DNA from: Nocardia abscessus NBRC 100374
Lineage (GTDB): Bacteria; Actinomycetota; Actinomycetes; Mycobacteriales; Mycobacteriaceae
Length of the DNA: 64,000 bases
Direction: 5' to 3'
NCBI RefSeq assembly: GCF_000308455.1
Contig: NZ_BAFP01000025.1
Coordinates: forward strand, 44,955 to 108,954
Shown: positions 25,659 through 33,747 of the stretch, in pieces
How the letters are laid out: each line of letters starts with the position of its first letter
How positions within the stretch are numbered: the stretch's first letter is position 1
The notes under the pieces: generated by a model
Database searches by the model: none
What the model was told of the DNA's origin: nothing
What the model saw: only the letters and a program-made list of their open reading frames with translations
Program-made: the position numbers and the translations under genes

Positions 25659-27263
25659 ATGGATCGACGGCGTGCGACCGGTGAGCTCGCGACGATTCCC
25701 GCGGTGCTGGCCGACCGGGCTCGGCGCGACGGCGCACGCGTCGCGGTGGTGACCCCGCAGCGGCGGCAGCTCACCTACGCCGAACTCGCCGCCGCGGCAC
25801 AGCGCGTCACGCGGGCGATGATGGCGCGATCGGTGGTGCGCCCCGGCGACCGGGTAGCGATCTGGGCGCCCAACGGTGCGCGCTGGGTGATCGCCGCGCT
25901 CGGCGCGCTCGGCGCGGGGGCGACGCTCGTCCCGATCAGCACTCGGCTACGCGGTTGCGAGGCAGCCGATGTGCTCGCTCGTAGCCGGTGCCGCATGCTG
26001 TTGACCTCCGGCGACTTCCTTGGCAACGACTACGTGGGAATGCTGCGGGAATCAGGCCGCGCGCTGCAGGATCTGCGGACGACGATACTCCTCGACGACA
26101 CCCGGGACGAAGGGCTCGATGTGCTGTCGTGGCATCGGTTTCTCGCGCTCGGCACCGGCGTACCTGTGCGGGAGGCCGAGGCGCGGAGTTCGTCCGTGGA
26201 TCCCGAGGCGGTCTCCGACATCCTGTTCACCTCCGGCACCACGGGCGTGTCGAAGGGGGTGCCCGCCACCCATCGGCAGACGATCGAGGCGTTCACCCGT
26301 TGGGCCGAGGCGGTGTCGCTCTCCGGCGACGACAGATACCTGCTGGTCAACCCGTTCGCCCACACCTTCGGGTACAAGGCGGGGATCATCGCGTGTCTGC
26401 TGCGCGGCGCCACCATGGTGCCGGTGCACCGATTCGATCCCGAGCAGGTGCTCGGCGTCGTCGAACGCGAGCGGATCACCGTGCTGACGGGTCCCCCGAC
26501 GCTCTTCTACGACCTGCTCGCCTGCGACCGGCGCAAGGACCGGGATCTGAGTTCACTGCGGCTGGCGGGCACAGGTGGAGCGAGCGTGCCGAGCGGGTTG
26601 GTAGAACGGATCCGCCGTGATCTGGGTGTGGAAAAGGTGTTCACCGGATACGGGCTGACCGAATCGACCGGCGTCGCCACGGTTTGCTCGCCCGATGCCC
26701 CCGCGAATCTCGTCGCGGGCACCGTGGGAAAAGCGCTGCCCGGCGTGCGGCTTCGGATCGTGGACAGGTCCGGGCGGCCTTTACCGGCCGGTGAGCCCGG
26801 CGAGATCGTGGTTCGTGGTCCCAACGTGATGCACGGCTACCTCGATGATCCCGACGCCTCCGCGACCGCCGTGGATTCCGAGGGTTGGTTGCACACCGGT
26901 GACATCGGCACCCTGGACGCCGATGGCTACCTGCGCGTCACCGACCGCCTCGCGGACATGTTCGTCGTCGGCGGTTTCAACGCCTATCCCGCCGAGATCG
27001 AGCGAATCCTGCTCACCCATCCGGGTATTCGCGAAGCGGCAGTGGTCGGCATCCCCGACCGCCGACTGGGCGAGGTGGGGTGCGCCTTCGTGGTCCGCGA
27101 GGCACCGGTGCCCATCGACGCGGCGGAGATCACCGCGTGGGCGCGAACCCGAATGGCCGGGTACAAGATCCCGCGCCGCATCGAGTTCGTGGCGTCCCTA
27201 CCCCGCAACGCGGGCGGGAAGGTTCTCAAACGCGTCCTGCGTTCGTATGCGGCTCGATACTGA
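25659..27263 (+). CDS. FadD3-like acyl-CoA synthetase
   Basis: 534-residue adenylate-forming acid:CoA ligase. AMP-binding motif FTSGTTGVSKGVP, A5 motif GYGLTES, A7 motif TGDIGTLDADGY and the C-terminal catalytic Lys in PRNAGGKVLKR are all present. Its general resemblance to FadD3 (HIP-CoA ligase) and its position among hsa/ksh genes suggest activation of the ring C/D propanoate left after HsaD. A side-chain or other carboxylate is possible. ATG at 25659 is preferred over the in-frame TTG at 25638. Two palindromic sites lie upstream. Confidence 0.85.
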   Translation: MDRRRATGELATIPAVLADRARRDGARVAVVTPQRRQLTYAELAAAAQRVTRAMMARSVVRPGDRVAIWAPNGARWVIAALGALGAGATLVPISTRLRGCEAADVLARSRCRMLLTSGDFLGNDYVGMLRESGRALQDLRTTILLDDTRDEGLDVLSWHRFLALGTGVPVREAEARSSSVDPEAVSDILFTSGTTGVSKGVPATHRQTIEAFTRWAEAVSLSGDDRYLLVNPFAHTFGYKAGIIACLLRGATMVPVHRFDPEQVLGVVERERITVLTGPPTLFYDLLACDRRKDRDLSSLRLAGTGGASVPSGLVERIRRDLGVEKVFTGYGLTESTGVATVCSPDAPANLVAGTVGKALPGVRLRIVDRSGRPLPAGEPGEIVVRGPNVMHGYLDDPDASATAVDSEGWLHTGDIGTLDADGYLRVTDRLADMFVVGGFNAYPAEIERILLTHPGIREAAVVGIPDRRLGEVGCAFVVREAPVPIDAAEITAWARTRMAGYKIPRRIEFVASLPRNAGGKVLKRVLRSYAARY

Positions 27264-27296
27264 GCGCCCGGTGGCATTCCACCGTCCGCACCGCGA

Positions 27297-27480
27297 TCAG
27301 CGTGCGACGCGATGGTCGTGCTCGGCGACGAGCCCGACCAGCGGAACACCGTCGACGTACACCGCTGCCGCGGCTGCCACGTCGACGGTGTCCGGTAACG
27401 CCAGCGCGTCGGCCACCGCCCGCAATCGCTCACGAAACCCTGTCCGCCACGAGAGCCCGGGCGATCTCGCATTCGACCGA
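27297..27480 (-). pseudogene. Possible gene remnant downstream of the SDR operon
   Basis: An in-frame stretch ends at a TGA at 27297-27299 and encodes FRERLRAVADALALPDTV followed by VYVDGVPLVGLVAEHDHRVAR. It has coding-like composition, but no ATG/GTG start with a ribosome site, and upstream it only merges into the antisense of the SDR gene. It may be the tail of a lost gene or chance. Nothing else is seen between 27264 and 27486. Confidence 0.25.
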
Positions 27481-27486
27481 AAACTG

Positions 27487-28305
27487 CTAAGCGACTTCGT
27501 TCTTCATCTGAGCGGTAAGGATCTTCTGGTATCCGGCGCCGAAGATTCGTGGCAGCCAGTCGATCACACGCGCGTCCGTACCGATCAAAATCTTCGCCTT
27601 GTTCTTGCGTATACCGTTCACGATGACCCGCGCGGCCTGCTCGGGGGTGGTCTTGGCCAGCCGGTCGAAGTTGGCGGCCAGCGCGTCGCGATCGCGATCG
27701 CCGCCCGCGCGCGCCTTCCAGGCGATCTCGGTCTTGATCATGCCGGGGTGGACGCTGCTGACGCCCACCGCGTGCCCGGCGATGTTCATCTCCTGCCGCA
27801 GCGCGTCGGTGAAGGCCCGGATCGCGAATTTCGTCGCGCTGTAGGCGCCCTGGCTGGGGCACGCGGCCAGGCCGAACATGCTCGACACGTTGGCGATGTG
27901 CCCGTCACCGGAGGCGATCACATGGGGCAGGAACGCCTTGGTGCCATACGCGACGCCCCAGAAGTTGATGCCGACGATCCATTCGAAGTCCGCCCAGCTG
28001 AGTTCTTCCACGTTGGCGGTCAGCGAGACTCCGGCATTGTTGACGACCAGGTTGATACCGCCGAAGTCACCGGCCACCTCGTCGGCGTGGCGGTAGACGG
28101 CGTCCCGGTCGGTCACGTCCAGCTGGTAGGCGCGGGCTCGGGCGCCTTCCTTGCCGCACAGCGCCGCGGTCTCGGCGACGTTCTCCACGTTGCGGCCCGA
28201 CAGCGCCAGCCTGGCGCCGCGCCGGGCGAGTTCGACCGCCACTGCCCGGCCGATGCCGGCGCCCGCGCCGGTGATCACCGCGGTCCTGCCCTCGAAGTTC
28301 TTCAC
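27487..28305 (-). CDS. Short-chain dehydrogenase/reductase
   Basis: 272-residue classical SDR. The cofactor loop is TGAGAGIGRA, followed by NNAGVS; the catalytic Ser is in NVSSMFG, with YSATK giving Tyr-x3-Lys. The C-terminal extension (KILIGTDARVIDWLPRIFG) is typical of a mycobacterial/nocardial subgroup. GTG start with AAGGAA upstream. It is last in the SDR-KstD-SDR-SDR operon, 59 bp after the preceding stop. A hydroxysteroid or related alcohol substrate is suggested by context only. Confidence 0.85.
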   Translation of the reverse strand: MKNFEGRTAVITGAGAGIGRAVAVELARRGARLALSGRNVENVAETAALCGKEGARARAYQLDVTDRDAVYRHADEVAGDFGGINLVVNNAGVSLTANVEELSWADFEWIVGINFWGVAYGTKAFLPHVIASGDGHIANVSSMFGLAACPSQGAYSATKFAIRAFTDALRQEMNIAGHAVGVSSVHPGMIKTEIAWKARAGGDRDRDALAANFDRLAKTTPEQAARVIVNGIRKNKAKILIGTDARVIDWLPRIFGAGYQKILTAQMKNEVA

Positions 28306-28363
28306 GGTTGATTTCCTTGTCTCGCTCGGCGGTCGGCCCGCCGGGTTGTCCTGCTGGGCGTTG

Positions 28364-29095
28364 TCACAGGCACGTGTAGCCCCCGTCGGCCACGAATTCC
28401 GAACCGGTGCTGAAGCTCGACTCGTCGCTGATCAGGAACAGCACCAGGTTGGCAAGCTCCTCCGGACGGCCCGGCCTGCGGATCGGCTGGTTGCCCGACA
28501 TGCCCTGTGAGCGCGCCGAATCGGCGGTCATCTCGGTGACCACGACACCGGGGTGCACCGAGTTGACGCGAATGTCGTCGGCGGCGAATTCCTGCGCCGC
28601 GGTCTTGGTCATGCCGCGCACGGCCCACTTGGACGCGGTGTAGCCGAGGATGTTGGAAAAGGCGATGATGCCGCCGATCGAGGAGATGTTGACGATGGAG
28701 CCGCCGCCGGCCCGGCGCATCGACCCGAGCACCGCCTTCATACCGAGGAACACCCCGACCTGGTTGACGTCGATCACCTTGCGGAAGTCGGCTTCGGCCA
28801 GCTGCTCGATCGGATCGACGTGCACGATGCCCGCGTTGTTGACCAGGCCGGAGACCGGCCCGTAAACCTTCTCGGTGTAGGCGACCACGTCGTTCCACTC
28901 GGACTCGTCGGTGACGTCGAGCGGCAGGAAGGTCGCGGCGTCGCCCAGTTCGGCGGCCAGCGCGGCGCCTTCATCCACCAGGACGTCGGTGATCATCACG
29001 GTGGCGCGCTCGGCGACCAGTCGTCGCGCGAAGGCGGCGCCCATGCCCCGGGCGCCGCCGGTCACGATGACGTTCTTGCCGTCCACCCGTCCCAT
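28364..29095 (-). CDS. Short-chain dehydrogenase (hydroxysteroid dehydrogenase-like)
   Basis: 243-residue SDR with TGGARGMGAA, NNAGIV, NISSIGG and YTASK motifs. The TGGARGMGA form is shared with 20-beta/3-alpha hydroxysteroid dehydrogenases of actinobacteria. Its ATG overlaps the KstD stop (TGATG), and GAAGGAG inside the end of kstD serves as ribosome site, so it is translationally coupled to kstD. A keto/hydroxy steroid substrate is likely from context; position and stereochemistry are unknown. Confidence 0.85.
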   Translation of the reverse strand: MGRVDGKNVIVTGGARGMGAAFARRLVAERATVMITDVLVDEGAALAAELGDAATFLPLDVTDESEWNDVVAYTEKVYGPVSGLVNNAGIVHVDPIEQLAEADFRKVIDVNQVGVFLGMKAVLGSMRRAGGGSIVNISSIGGIIAFSNILGYTASKWAVRGMTKTAAQEFAADDIRVNSVHPGVVVTEMTADSARSQGMSGNQPIRRPGRPEELANLVLFLISDESSFSTGSEFVADGGYTCL

Positions 29096-30819
29096 CAACG
29101 ATCTCCTTCGGTCTGGGTCGCCGCAGCCTGTGCAGACGAGTTCGCGGTTCCGCGCGGGTCACCGCCCGCGAGGTGATCGGCGGCGATGTAGCCGAACACC
29201 ATGGCCGGACCGATGGTCGCGCCCGCTCCGGCGTAGTCGTTGCCCATCACCGAGGCCGAGTTGTTGCCCGCCGCGTACAGGCCCGCGATCGGCCGGTCGT
29301 CGGCGCCGAGGACGCGAGCGTGCTCGTCGGTGACCAAGCCGCCCTTGGTGCCCAGATCGCCGGGCACCATCTCGACCGCGTAGAACGGGCCCTGCTCGAT
29401 CGGGGCCAGACAGGGGTTCGGCCGCACGGTCGGGTCGCCGTAGTAGCGGTCGTAGGCGGAGTCGCCGCGGCGGAAGTCCTCGTCGCGACCGGCCCGGGCG
29501 AAATGGTTGAACCGCTGCACCGTGGCGGTCAGGTTCTCCGGTGGCACACCGATTTTCGCCGCGAGTTCGGTGAGGGTATCGGCCTGCTCGACGATCCCGG
29601 CGTCCAGGTACTTCTGTGGCAGGGGGCGTTTGGGGAAGTTCCCCAGGAACAGGTACCGGTCCCGGAAGCGCTGATCCATGACGAAGTACGCCGGAATGTG
29701 GCCGACGCCGGTCGCTTCCTGCTCGTACATCGTGTGCACGACGTTCACGTACGGAGCCGATTCGTTGACGAAGCGCCGACCGGCGTGGTTGACCATGATG
29801 CCGCCGGGCTGGGCACGCTCGGCCAGACAGAAGAACGGCGGCCCGTCGGGGTTGCGCACGGACGGGCCCCACCAAGCATCGTCCATCAGATCGACCGCGC
29901 CACCCGCCTTCTGTCCTGCGACGATGCCCTCACCGACGTTCTCGGTGGCGCCCACGGTCCAGTCGGTGGACTGTGGACCGCTGAGGTACTGCTTGCGCAT
30001 CTCCAGGTTGTGTTCGAAGCCGCCTGCGGCCAGCACCACGCCGCGGCGCGCCTTGATCACCACCGGCGTCCCGTCGTGCTCGGCGCGCACGCCGACCACC
30101 GCGTCGCCCTCGGTGATCAGATCGGTCAGCGGCGTGTTCAGCCACACCGGCACACCCGCGTCACGCAGCGACAACCACAGCCGGGCCGCGAGCGCCTTGC
30201 CCAGGCTCAGCGGCAACCGCCCGCGCAGCTTGTTGCGCACCGCCTGCACACCCACCTTGATCGCGGTGCGCTTGCCCGCCCAGGTGCGGGCGATCATGTT
30301 CAGGTCGTGGAAATCGCTGACCGTGAAGGCGATCCCCTTGGGACCGGACATGGTCGGTTGGTTGATCTTGTGCAGGTCACCGCCGAGCAGCCTGCCGTCG
30401 AGGGGCGCGGGCTCGATACTGCGTCCCTGGGCCAGGCCGCCGGGGAACTCCGGGTGGTAGTCGGAGTAGCCGCGGTCGTAGACGAATTCCCAGTATTTGC
30501 TGCGGGCGCCGAGGTAGCGCATCATCTCGGGGCCGCGGTCGAGGAACGCCAGCTGTTTGGCTTCGGGAACCCGCTCGCCGACAACTGCTTTGAGGTAGGT
30601 GCGGGCCAGCTCCGGGCTGTCGGGCACCCCCTCGCGCTGCAATACCGGGTTGTTGGGGATCCAGATACCGCCGCCCGACCGTGCGGTGGAACCGCCGAAG
30701 AATCGGCTCTTCTCGATCAGCGTCACCGACAGCCCGCGGTAGGCGGCCGTCAGGGCGGCCGTCATGCCCGCCGCGCCGGAACCGACGACCACCACGTCGA
30801 ATTCGAATTCCTGAGTCAT
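29095..30819 (-). CDS. kstD: 3-ketosteroid delta-1-dehydrogenase
   Basis: 574-residue FAD enzyme introducing the C1-C2 double bond in 3-ketosteroids, which together with KshAB opens ring B. FAD motif VVVVGSGAAGMTAALTAA near residue 9, substrate region FFGGSTARSGGGIW, GVVLAAGGFEHN, and the C-terminal signature GNNSASVMGNDYAGAGATIGPAM split as GNNSASVMGNDY and AGAGATIGPAM, containing the Tyr and Gly that bind the C3 keto group. Length fits KstD proteins (510-565). It starts 14 bp after the upstream SDR stop. Confident family call; the exact steroid is unknown. Confidence 0.92.
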   Translation of the reverse strand: MTQEFEFDVVVVGSGAAGMTAALTAAYRGLSVTLIEKSRFFGGSTARSGGGIWIPNNPVLQREGVPDSPELARTYLKAVVGERVPEAKQLAFLDRGPEMMRYLGARSKYWEFVYDRGYSDYHPEFPGGLAQGRSIEPAPLDGRLLGGDLHKINQPTMSGPKGIAFTVSDFHDLNMIARTWAGKRTAIKVGVQAVRNKLRGRLPLSLGKALAARLWLSLRDAGVPVWLNTPLTDLITEGDAVVGVRAEHDGTPVVIKARRGVVLAAGGFEHNLEMRKQYLSGPQSTDWTVGATENVGEGIVAGQKAGGAVDLMDDAWWGPSVRNPDGPPFFCLAERAQPGGIMVNHAGRRFVNESAPYVNVVHTMYEQEATGVGHIPAYFVMDQRFRDRYLFLGNFPKRPLPQKYLDAGIVEQADTLTELAAKIGVPPENLTATVQRFNHFARAGRDEDFRRGDSAYDRYYGDPTVRPNPCLAPIEQGPFYAVEMVPGDLGTKGGLVTDEHARVLGADDRPIAGLYAAGNNSASVMGNDYAGAGATIGPAMVFGYIAADHLAGGDPRGTANSSAQAAATQTEGDR

Positions 30820-30832
30820 CGCATCGCTTCCG

Positions 30833-31588
30833 TCAGTAGCCGCAACCGGTGAGCATGCCGCCGTCGACGACGAATTCGCCTCCGGTGCAGTAACTTGCGG
30901 CGTCCGAGGCCAGGAACACCGCCACATGGGAGACCTCGACGGGCTGCCCCCAGCGCGGAATCGGCAGGCTCGCGAAGAAATCGTCGCCGTCGACGCCGGA
31001 GGCTCCGGCCACTCCCGCGGTCATGGGGGTGGCGATGCCGCCCGGATGCAGCGAGTTGACCCGGATGCCCAAGTGGCCCAATTCCCGGGCGGCCGACTTG
31101 GTGATGCCGCGAATGGCGAACTTGCTCGCACTGTAGGCGGACAGACCGGCAGCGCCGACGAAACCTTCCACCGAGGAGACGTTGACGACCGATCCGCCTC
31201 CGGTCTCGGCGAGCACCGGCGCCGCGGTCTTGATGCCGAGCCAGGTGCCGGTCACGTTGACCGTCATGATCGTGGTGAAGTCCGCCAGGCCCATCTCGAT
31301 GATCGGGACGAACCGCAGGATGCCCGCGTTGTTCACCACCGCGTCGAGCCGCCCGTAGTGGCCGACCGCCTCGGACACCGCGGCGGACCAATCGGCTTCA
31401 CTGGTCACGTCGTGGTGCACGTATCGCGCGGCGGCACCCAGCTCGGCGGCCAGCGCCGTTCCTTCGTGATCGAGTACGTCACCGAACACCACCCGCGCGC
31501 CCTGGGCGACGAACTGCCGCACGTGCTCGGCGCCCATACCGCGCGCCCCGCCGGTGACCAGCGCCACCTTGCCGTCGAGTTGTCCCAC
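30833..31588 (-). CDS. Short-chain dehydrogenase (3-alpha/20-beta-HSD type)
   Basis: 251-residue SDR with VTGGARGMGAEHVRQFVAQGA, NNAGIL, NVSSVEG and YSASK. The opening LDGKVALVTGGARGMGA with VVFGDVLDHEG resembles mycobacterial FabG3/Rv2002, a 20-beta-hydroxysteroid dehydrogenase. It starts with GTG at 31588 and leads the four-gene operon that includes kstD. A palindromic site of the island type lies 71 bp upstream. Confidence 0.87.
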   Translation of the reverse strand: MGQLDGKVALVTGGARGMGAEHVRQFVAQGARVVFGDVLDHEGTALAAELGAAARYVHHDVTSEADWSAAVSEAVGHYGRLDAVVNNAGILRFVPIIEMGLADFTTIMTVNVTGTWLGIKTAAPVLAETGGGSVVNVSSVEGFVGAAGLSAYSASKFAIRGITKSAARELGHLGIRVNSLHPGGIATPMTAGVAGASGVDGDDFFASLPIPRWGQPVEVSHVAVFLASDAASYCTGGEFVVDGGMLTGCGY

Positions 31589-31658
31589 CGATTCCCGTCC
31601 TCTCTGACCATCGCTTGCTCACCGACGCTAGGACGCCCACCGACCCCCGGCACCGGAC

Positions 31659-31676
31659 GGTCCCGGCCAGCGGGAC
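31659..31676. promoter_or_regulatory. 18-bp island palindrome upstream of the SDR-kstD operon
   Basis: GGTCCCG-GCCAG-CGGGAC has perfect six-base arms. It is 71 bp upstream of the operon's first gene and 134 bp upstream of the divergent LLM gene. Confidence 0.7.
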
Positions 31677-31703
31677 TAGCTCCTGACCTGAGATGTTCCG
31701 GCG

Positions 31704-31724
31704 GTCATATTTCGATTAGGCATA
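31704..31724. promoter_or_regulatory. 21-bp repeat copy upstream of LLM flavoenzyme
   Basis: Identical over 21 bases to 11498-11518 before ribBA (core TCATATTTCGATTAGGCATA). Here it is also framed by GCGGT (31701-31705) and ACCGC (31724-31728). It is about 85 bp upstream of the LLM start and within the divergent gap to the SDR-kstD operon. Confidence 0.6.
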
Positions 31725-31809
31725 CCGCTTTCGGTGGTCCCGCCCCGGGACGAGCCCCTCGACGAAACCGCAGACAGCGCCCCGACCGGGCGAGCGAAAA
31801 GGAGACCGG

Positions 31810-32937
31810 ATGAAGTTCTCGATGATCTTCGAAGCGCAGATGGCCGACCCGTCGCGCGAGCACGAGCATCAGGTGCTGCGTGACTGCGTAGAGCAGGCGG
31901 TGCTCGCCGACCGGATGGGGTTCGACACCGTCTGGGCCGTCGAACACCACGGCCTGAAGTGGTACGCGCACATGAGCGCCCCGGAAGTCTTCTTGACCTG
32001 GGTGGCCGCCAAGACCGAGCGGATCAGGATCGGACACGGCGTGGTGTGCATGCCGTTCAACTTCAACCACCCGGTGCGGGCCGCCGAACGCGCCGCGATG
32101 CTCGACGTGCTGTCCGGTGGCCGGCTGAACCTCGGCGCGGGCCGCGGCGCGACGCCGGTCGAGACCTCCATGTGCGGTGTCGACCCCGAGCGCACCTATC
32201 AGGAGGTCGAGGAATCGCTGCGGATGATCGGTAAGGCGTGGCAGGACCCGGAAGCCGAATTCGAGTACCACGGTGAGCTTTTGCAGGTCTCGCCGCATTC
32301 ACTGCTGCCGCGGCCGCAGCAGCTGCCGCATCCGCCGCTGTTCATGGCCTGCACCAAGAAGGACACGCTGAAGATGGCCGCCGACTACGGAATCGGTGCG
32401 CTGGTCCTCGGTTTCGCCGGTGTGGAGGAGATCGCGGAGCTGCGGCGCACCTACGACGAGGCGATCGCCGCCCGCACCGGGGAGCGGTTCGTGTCCACCG
32501 TCGTGAACGACCACTTCGCGGCGCTGTGCCCGACCATCGTCCTGGACGACCGGGAGAAGGCACAGCAGATCGGCGCCCGCGGGCAGCGCTTCTTCGCCCA
32601 GTCCATCAAGCACTACTACGGTGCGGGCCCGGCGCCCGACGAGGCCGTCGATCCGAACGCCGACGAGGTCGCCGCCATCAAGCAGGCCGCCGACGACCAC
32701 GTGGCCTACCTGCACGAGGCCAAGATCCCCGTGCAGACCGGCGCCACCTCGGTCTTCAATGTCGAGCACGCCTACGGCAGCCCCGAGGACGCCATCGCCT
32801 ACGTCGAGCGGCTGCAGGCGGCGGGCGCCGACGAGATCCTCTGCCTCATCCAGATGGGCACCGTGCCGCAAGAGGCGTGCCTGGAGACCATCCGGCACTG
32901 GGGCGAGAAAGTCATCCCCCACTTCCGCAACAGCTGA
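31810..32937 (+). CDS. LLM class flavin-dependent oxidoreductase
   Basis: 375-residue luciferase-like monooxygenase with a TIM-barrel fold. Motifs: FDTVWAVEHHGL, RIRIGHGVVCMPFNFNHPVRAAERAAMLDVLSGGR (split RIRIGHGVVCMP and DVLSGGRLNLGAGRG) and LFMACTKKDTLKMAADYGIG. It may use FMNH2 or F420; the sequence alone does not decide. The 21-bp repeat lies upstream and a ring-modifying gene set follows, so it may oxidise a steroid intermediate. Leads a forward run with SDR, esterase and VOC genes. Confidence 0.85.
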   Translation: MKFSMIFEAQMADPSREHEHQVLRDCVEQAVLADRMGFDTVWAVEHHGLKWYAHMSAPEVFLTWVAAKTERIRIGHGVVCMPFNFNHPVRAAERAAMLDVLSGGRLNLGAGRGATPVETSMCGVDPERTYQEVEESLRMIGKAWQDPEAEFEYHGELLQVSPHSLLPRPQQLPHPPLFMACTKKDTLKMAADYGIGALVLGFAGVEEIAELRRTYDEAIAARTGERFVSTVVNDHFAALCPTIVLDDREKAQQIGARGQRFFAQSIKHYYGAGPAPDEAVDPNADEVAAIKQAADDHVAYLHEAKIPVQTGATSVFNVEHAYGSPEDAIAYVERLQAAGADEILCLIQMGTVPQEACLETIRHWGEKVIPHFRNS

Positions 32938-32970
32938 CCGGCGTTTCGCCGACATATCGAGGAGTTGAAC

Positions 32971-33741
32971 ATGGTTGACCTCAATGGGAAGGTCGCCCTG
33001 ATCACCGGCGGCGCCCGGGGACAGGGCGCGGCCGAAGCACGGTTGTTCGTGCGGCGCGGCGCCCGCGTGGTGATCACCGACGTGCTGGAAGCCGAAGGCG
33101 CCGAGCTGGCCGAATCCCTCGGCGGCGCGGCGCGTTTCGTCCGGCACGACGTGAGCGTCGGCGCCGACTGGGATGCCGCCGCGGCCCTGGCGGTCTCGGC
33201 GTTCGGCAGCTTGGACGTCCTGGTGAACAACGCCGCCATCTACACCGCCCGGCCGCTGACCGAGACCTCACCCGAGGAGCTCGAGCGGATTCTTCGCGTG
33301 AATCTGGTCGGCCCGTTCCGCGGTATCCAGGCGGTGGTCGGTCCGATGACGCGGGCAGGCGGCGGCTCGATCGTCAACATCTCCTCGCAGGCGGGCCTGG
33401 AAGGGCTGATGGGACACGCCGCTTATGGCTCGTCGAAGTGGGGATTGCGCGGCCTGACCAAAACCGCCGCACTGGAGCTTGGCCCGGCCGGGATTCGCGT
33501 CAACTCGGTGCATCCCGGCCCGATCGCGACGCCCATGGTCCCGTATCTCACCACCGGCCCGGGGAGCTTCCCGTCCCTGCCGTTGCAGCGCACCGGCGTG
33601 CCGGAGGAGGTCGCCGAACTGGTCGCGTTCCTGGCCTCCGATGCCGCGGCCTACATCACCGGCGCCGAGGTGACGGTCGATGGCGGCCTGGCGGCGGGCA
33701 AGTTCCTGCCGCCCGGCGCCGAGCACCAGCCGAAGGAGTGA
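32971..33741 (+). CDS. Short-chain dehydrogenase
   Basis: 256-residue SDR beginning MVDLNGKVALITGGARGQGAAEA. NNAAI, NISSQAG and YGSSKWG supply the Asn-Ser-Tyr-Lys active site. GAGGAG at 32959-32964 is the ribosome site. It follows the LLM gene by 33 bp and precedes an esterase by 6 bp, so the genes are co-transcribed. It belongs to the same hydroxysteroid dehydrogenase-like group as the two SDRs of the kstD operon; substrate unknown. Confidence 0.87.
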   Translation: MVDLNGKVALITGGARGQGAAEARLFVRRGARVVITDVLEAEGAELAESLGGAARFVRHDVSVGADWDAAAALAVSAFGSLDVLVNNAAIYTARPLTETSPEELERILRVNLVGPFRGIQAVVGPMTRAGGGSIVNISSQAGLEGLMGHAAYGSSKWGLRGLTKTAALELGPAGIRVNSVHPGPIATPMVPYLTTGPGSFPSLPLQRTGVPEEVAELVAFLASDAAAYITGAEVTVDGGLAAGKFLPPGAEHQPKE

Positions 33742-33747
33742 GCCGCG

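Noticed and set aside
31736..31750. GTCCCG-CCC-CGGGAC as another copy of the island palindrome
   Set aside because: The arms match but the spacer is three bases rather than five, which would put the half-sites on a different helical face.
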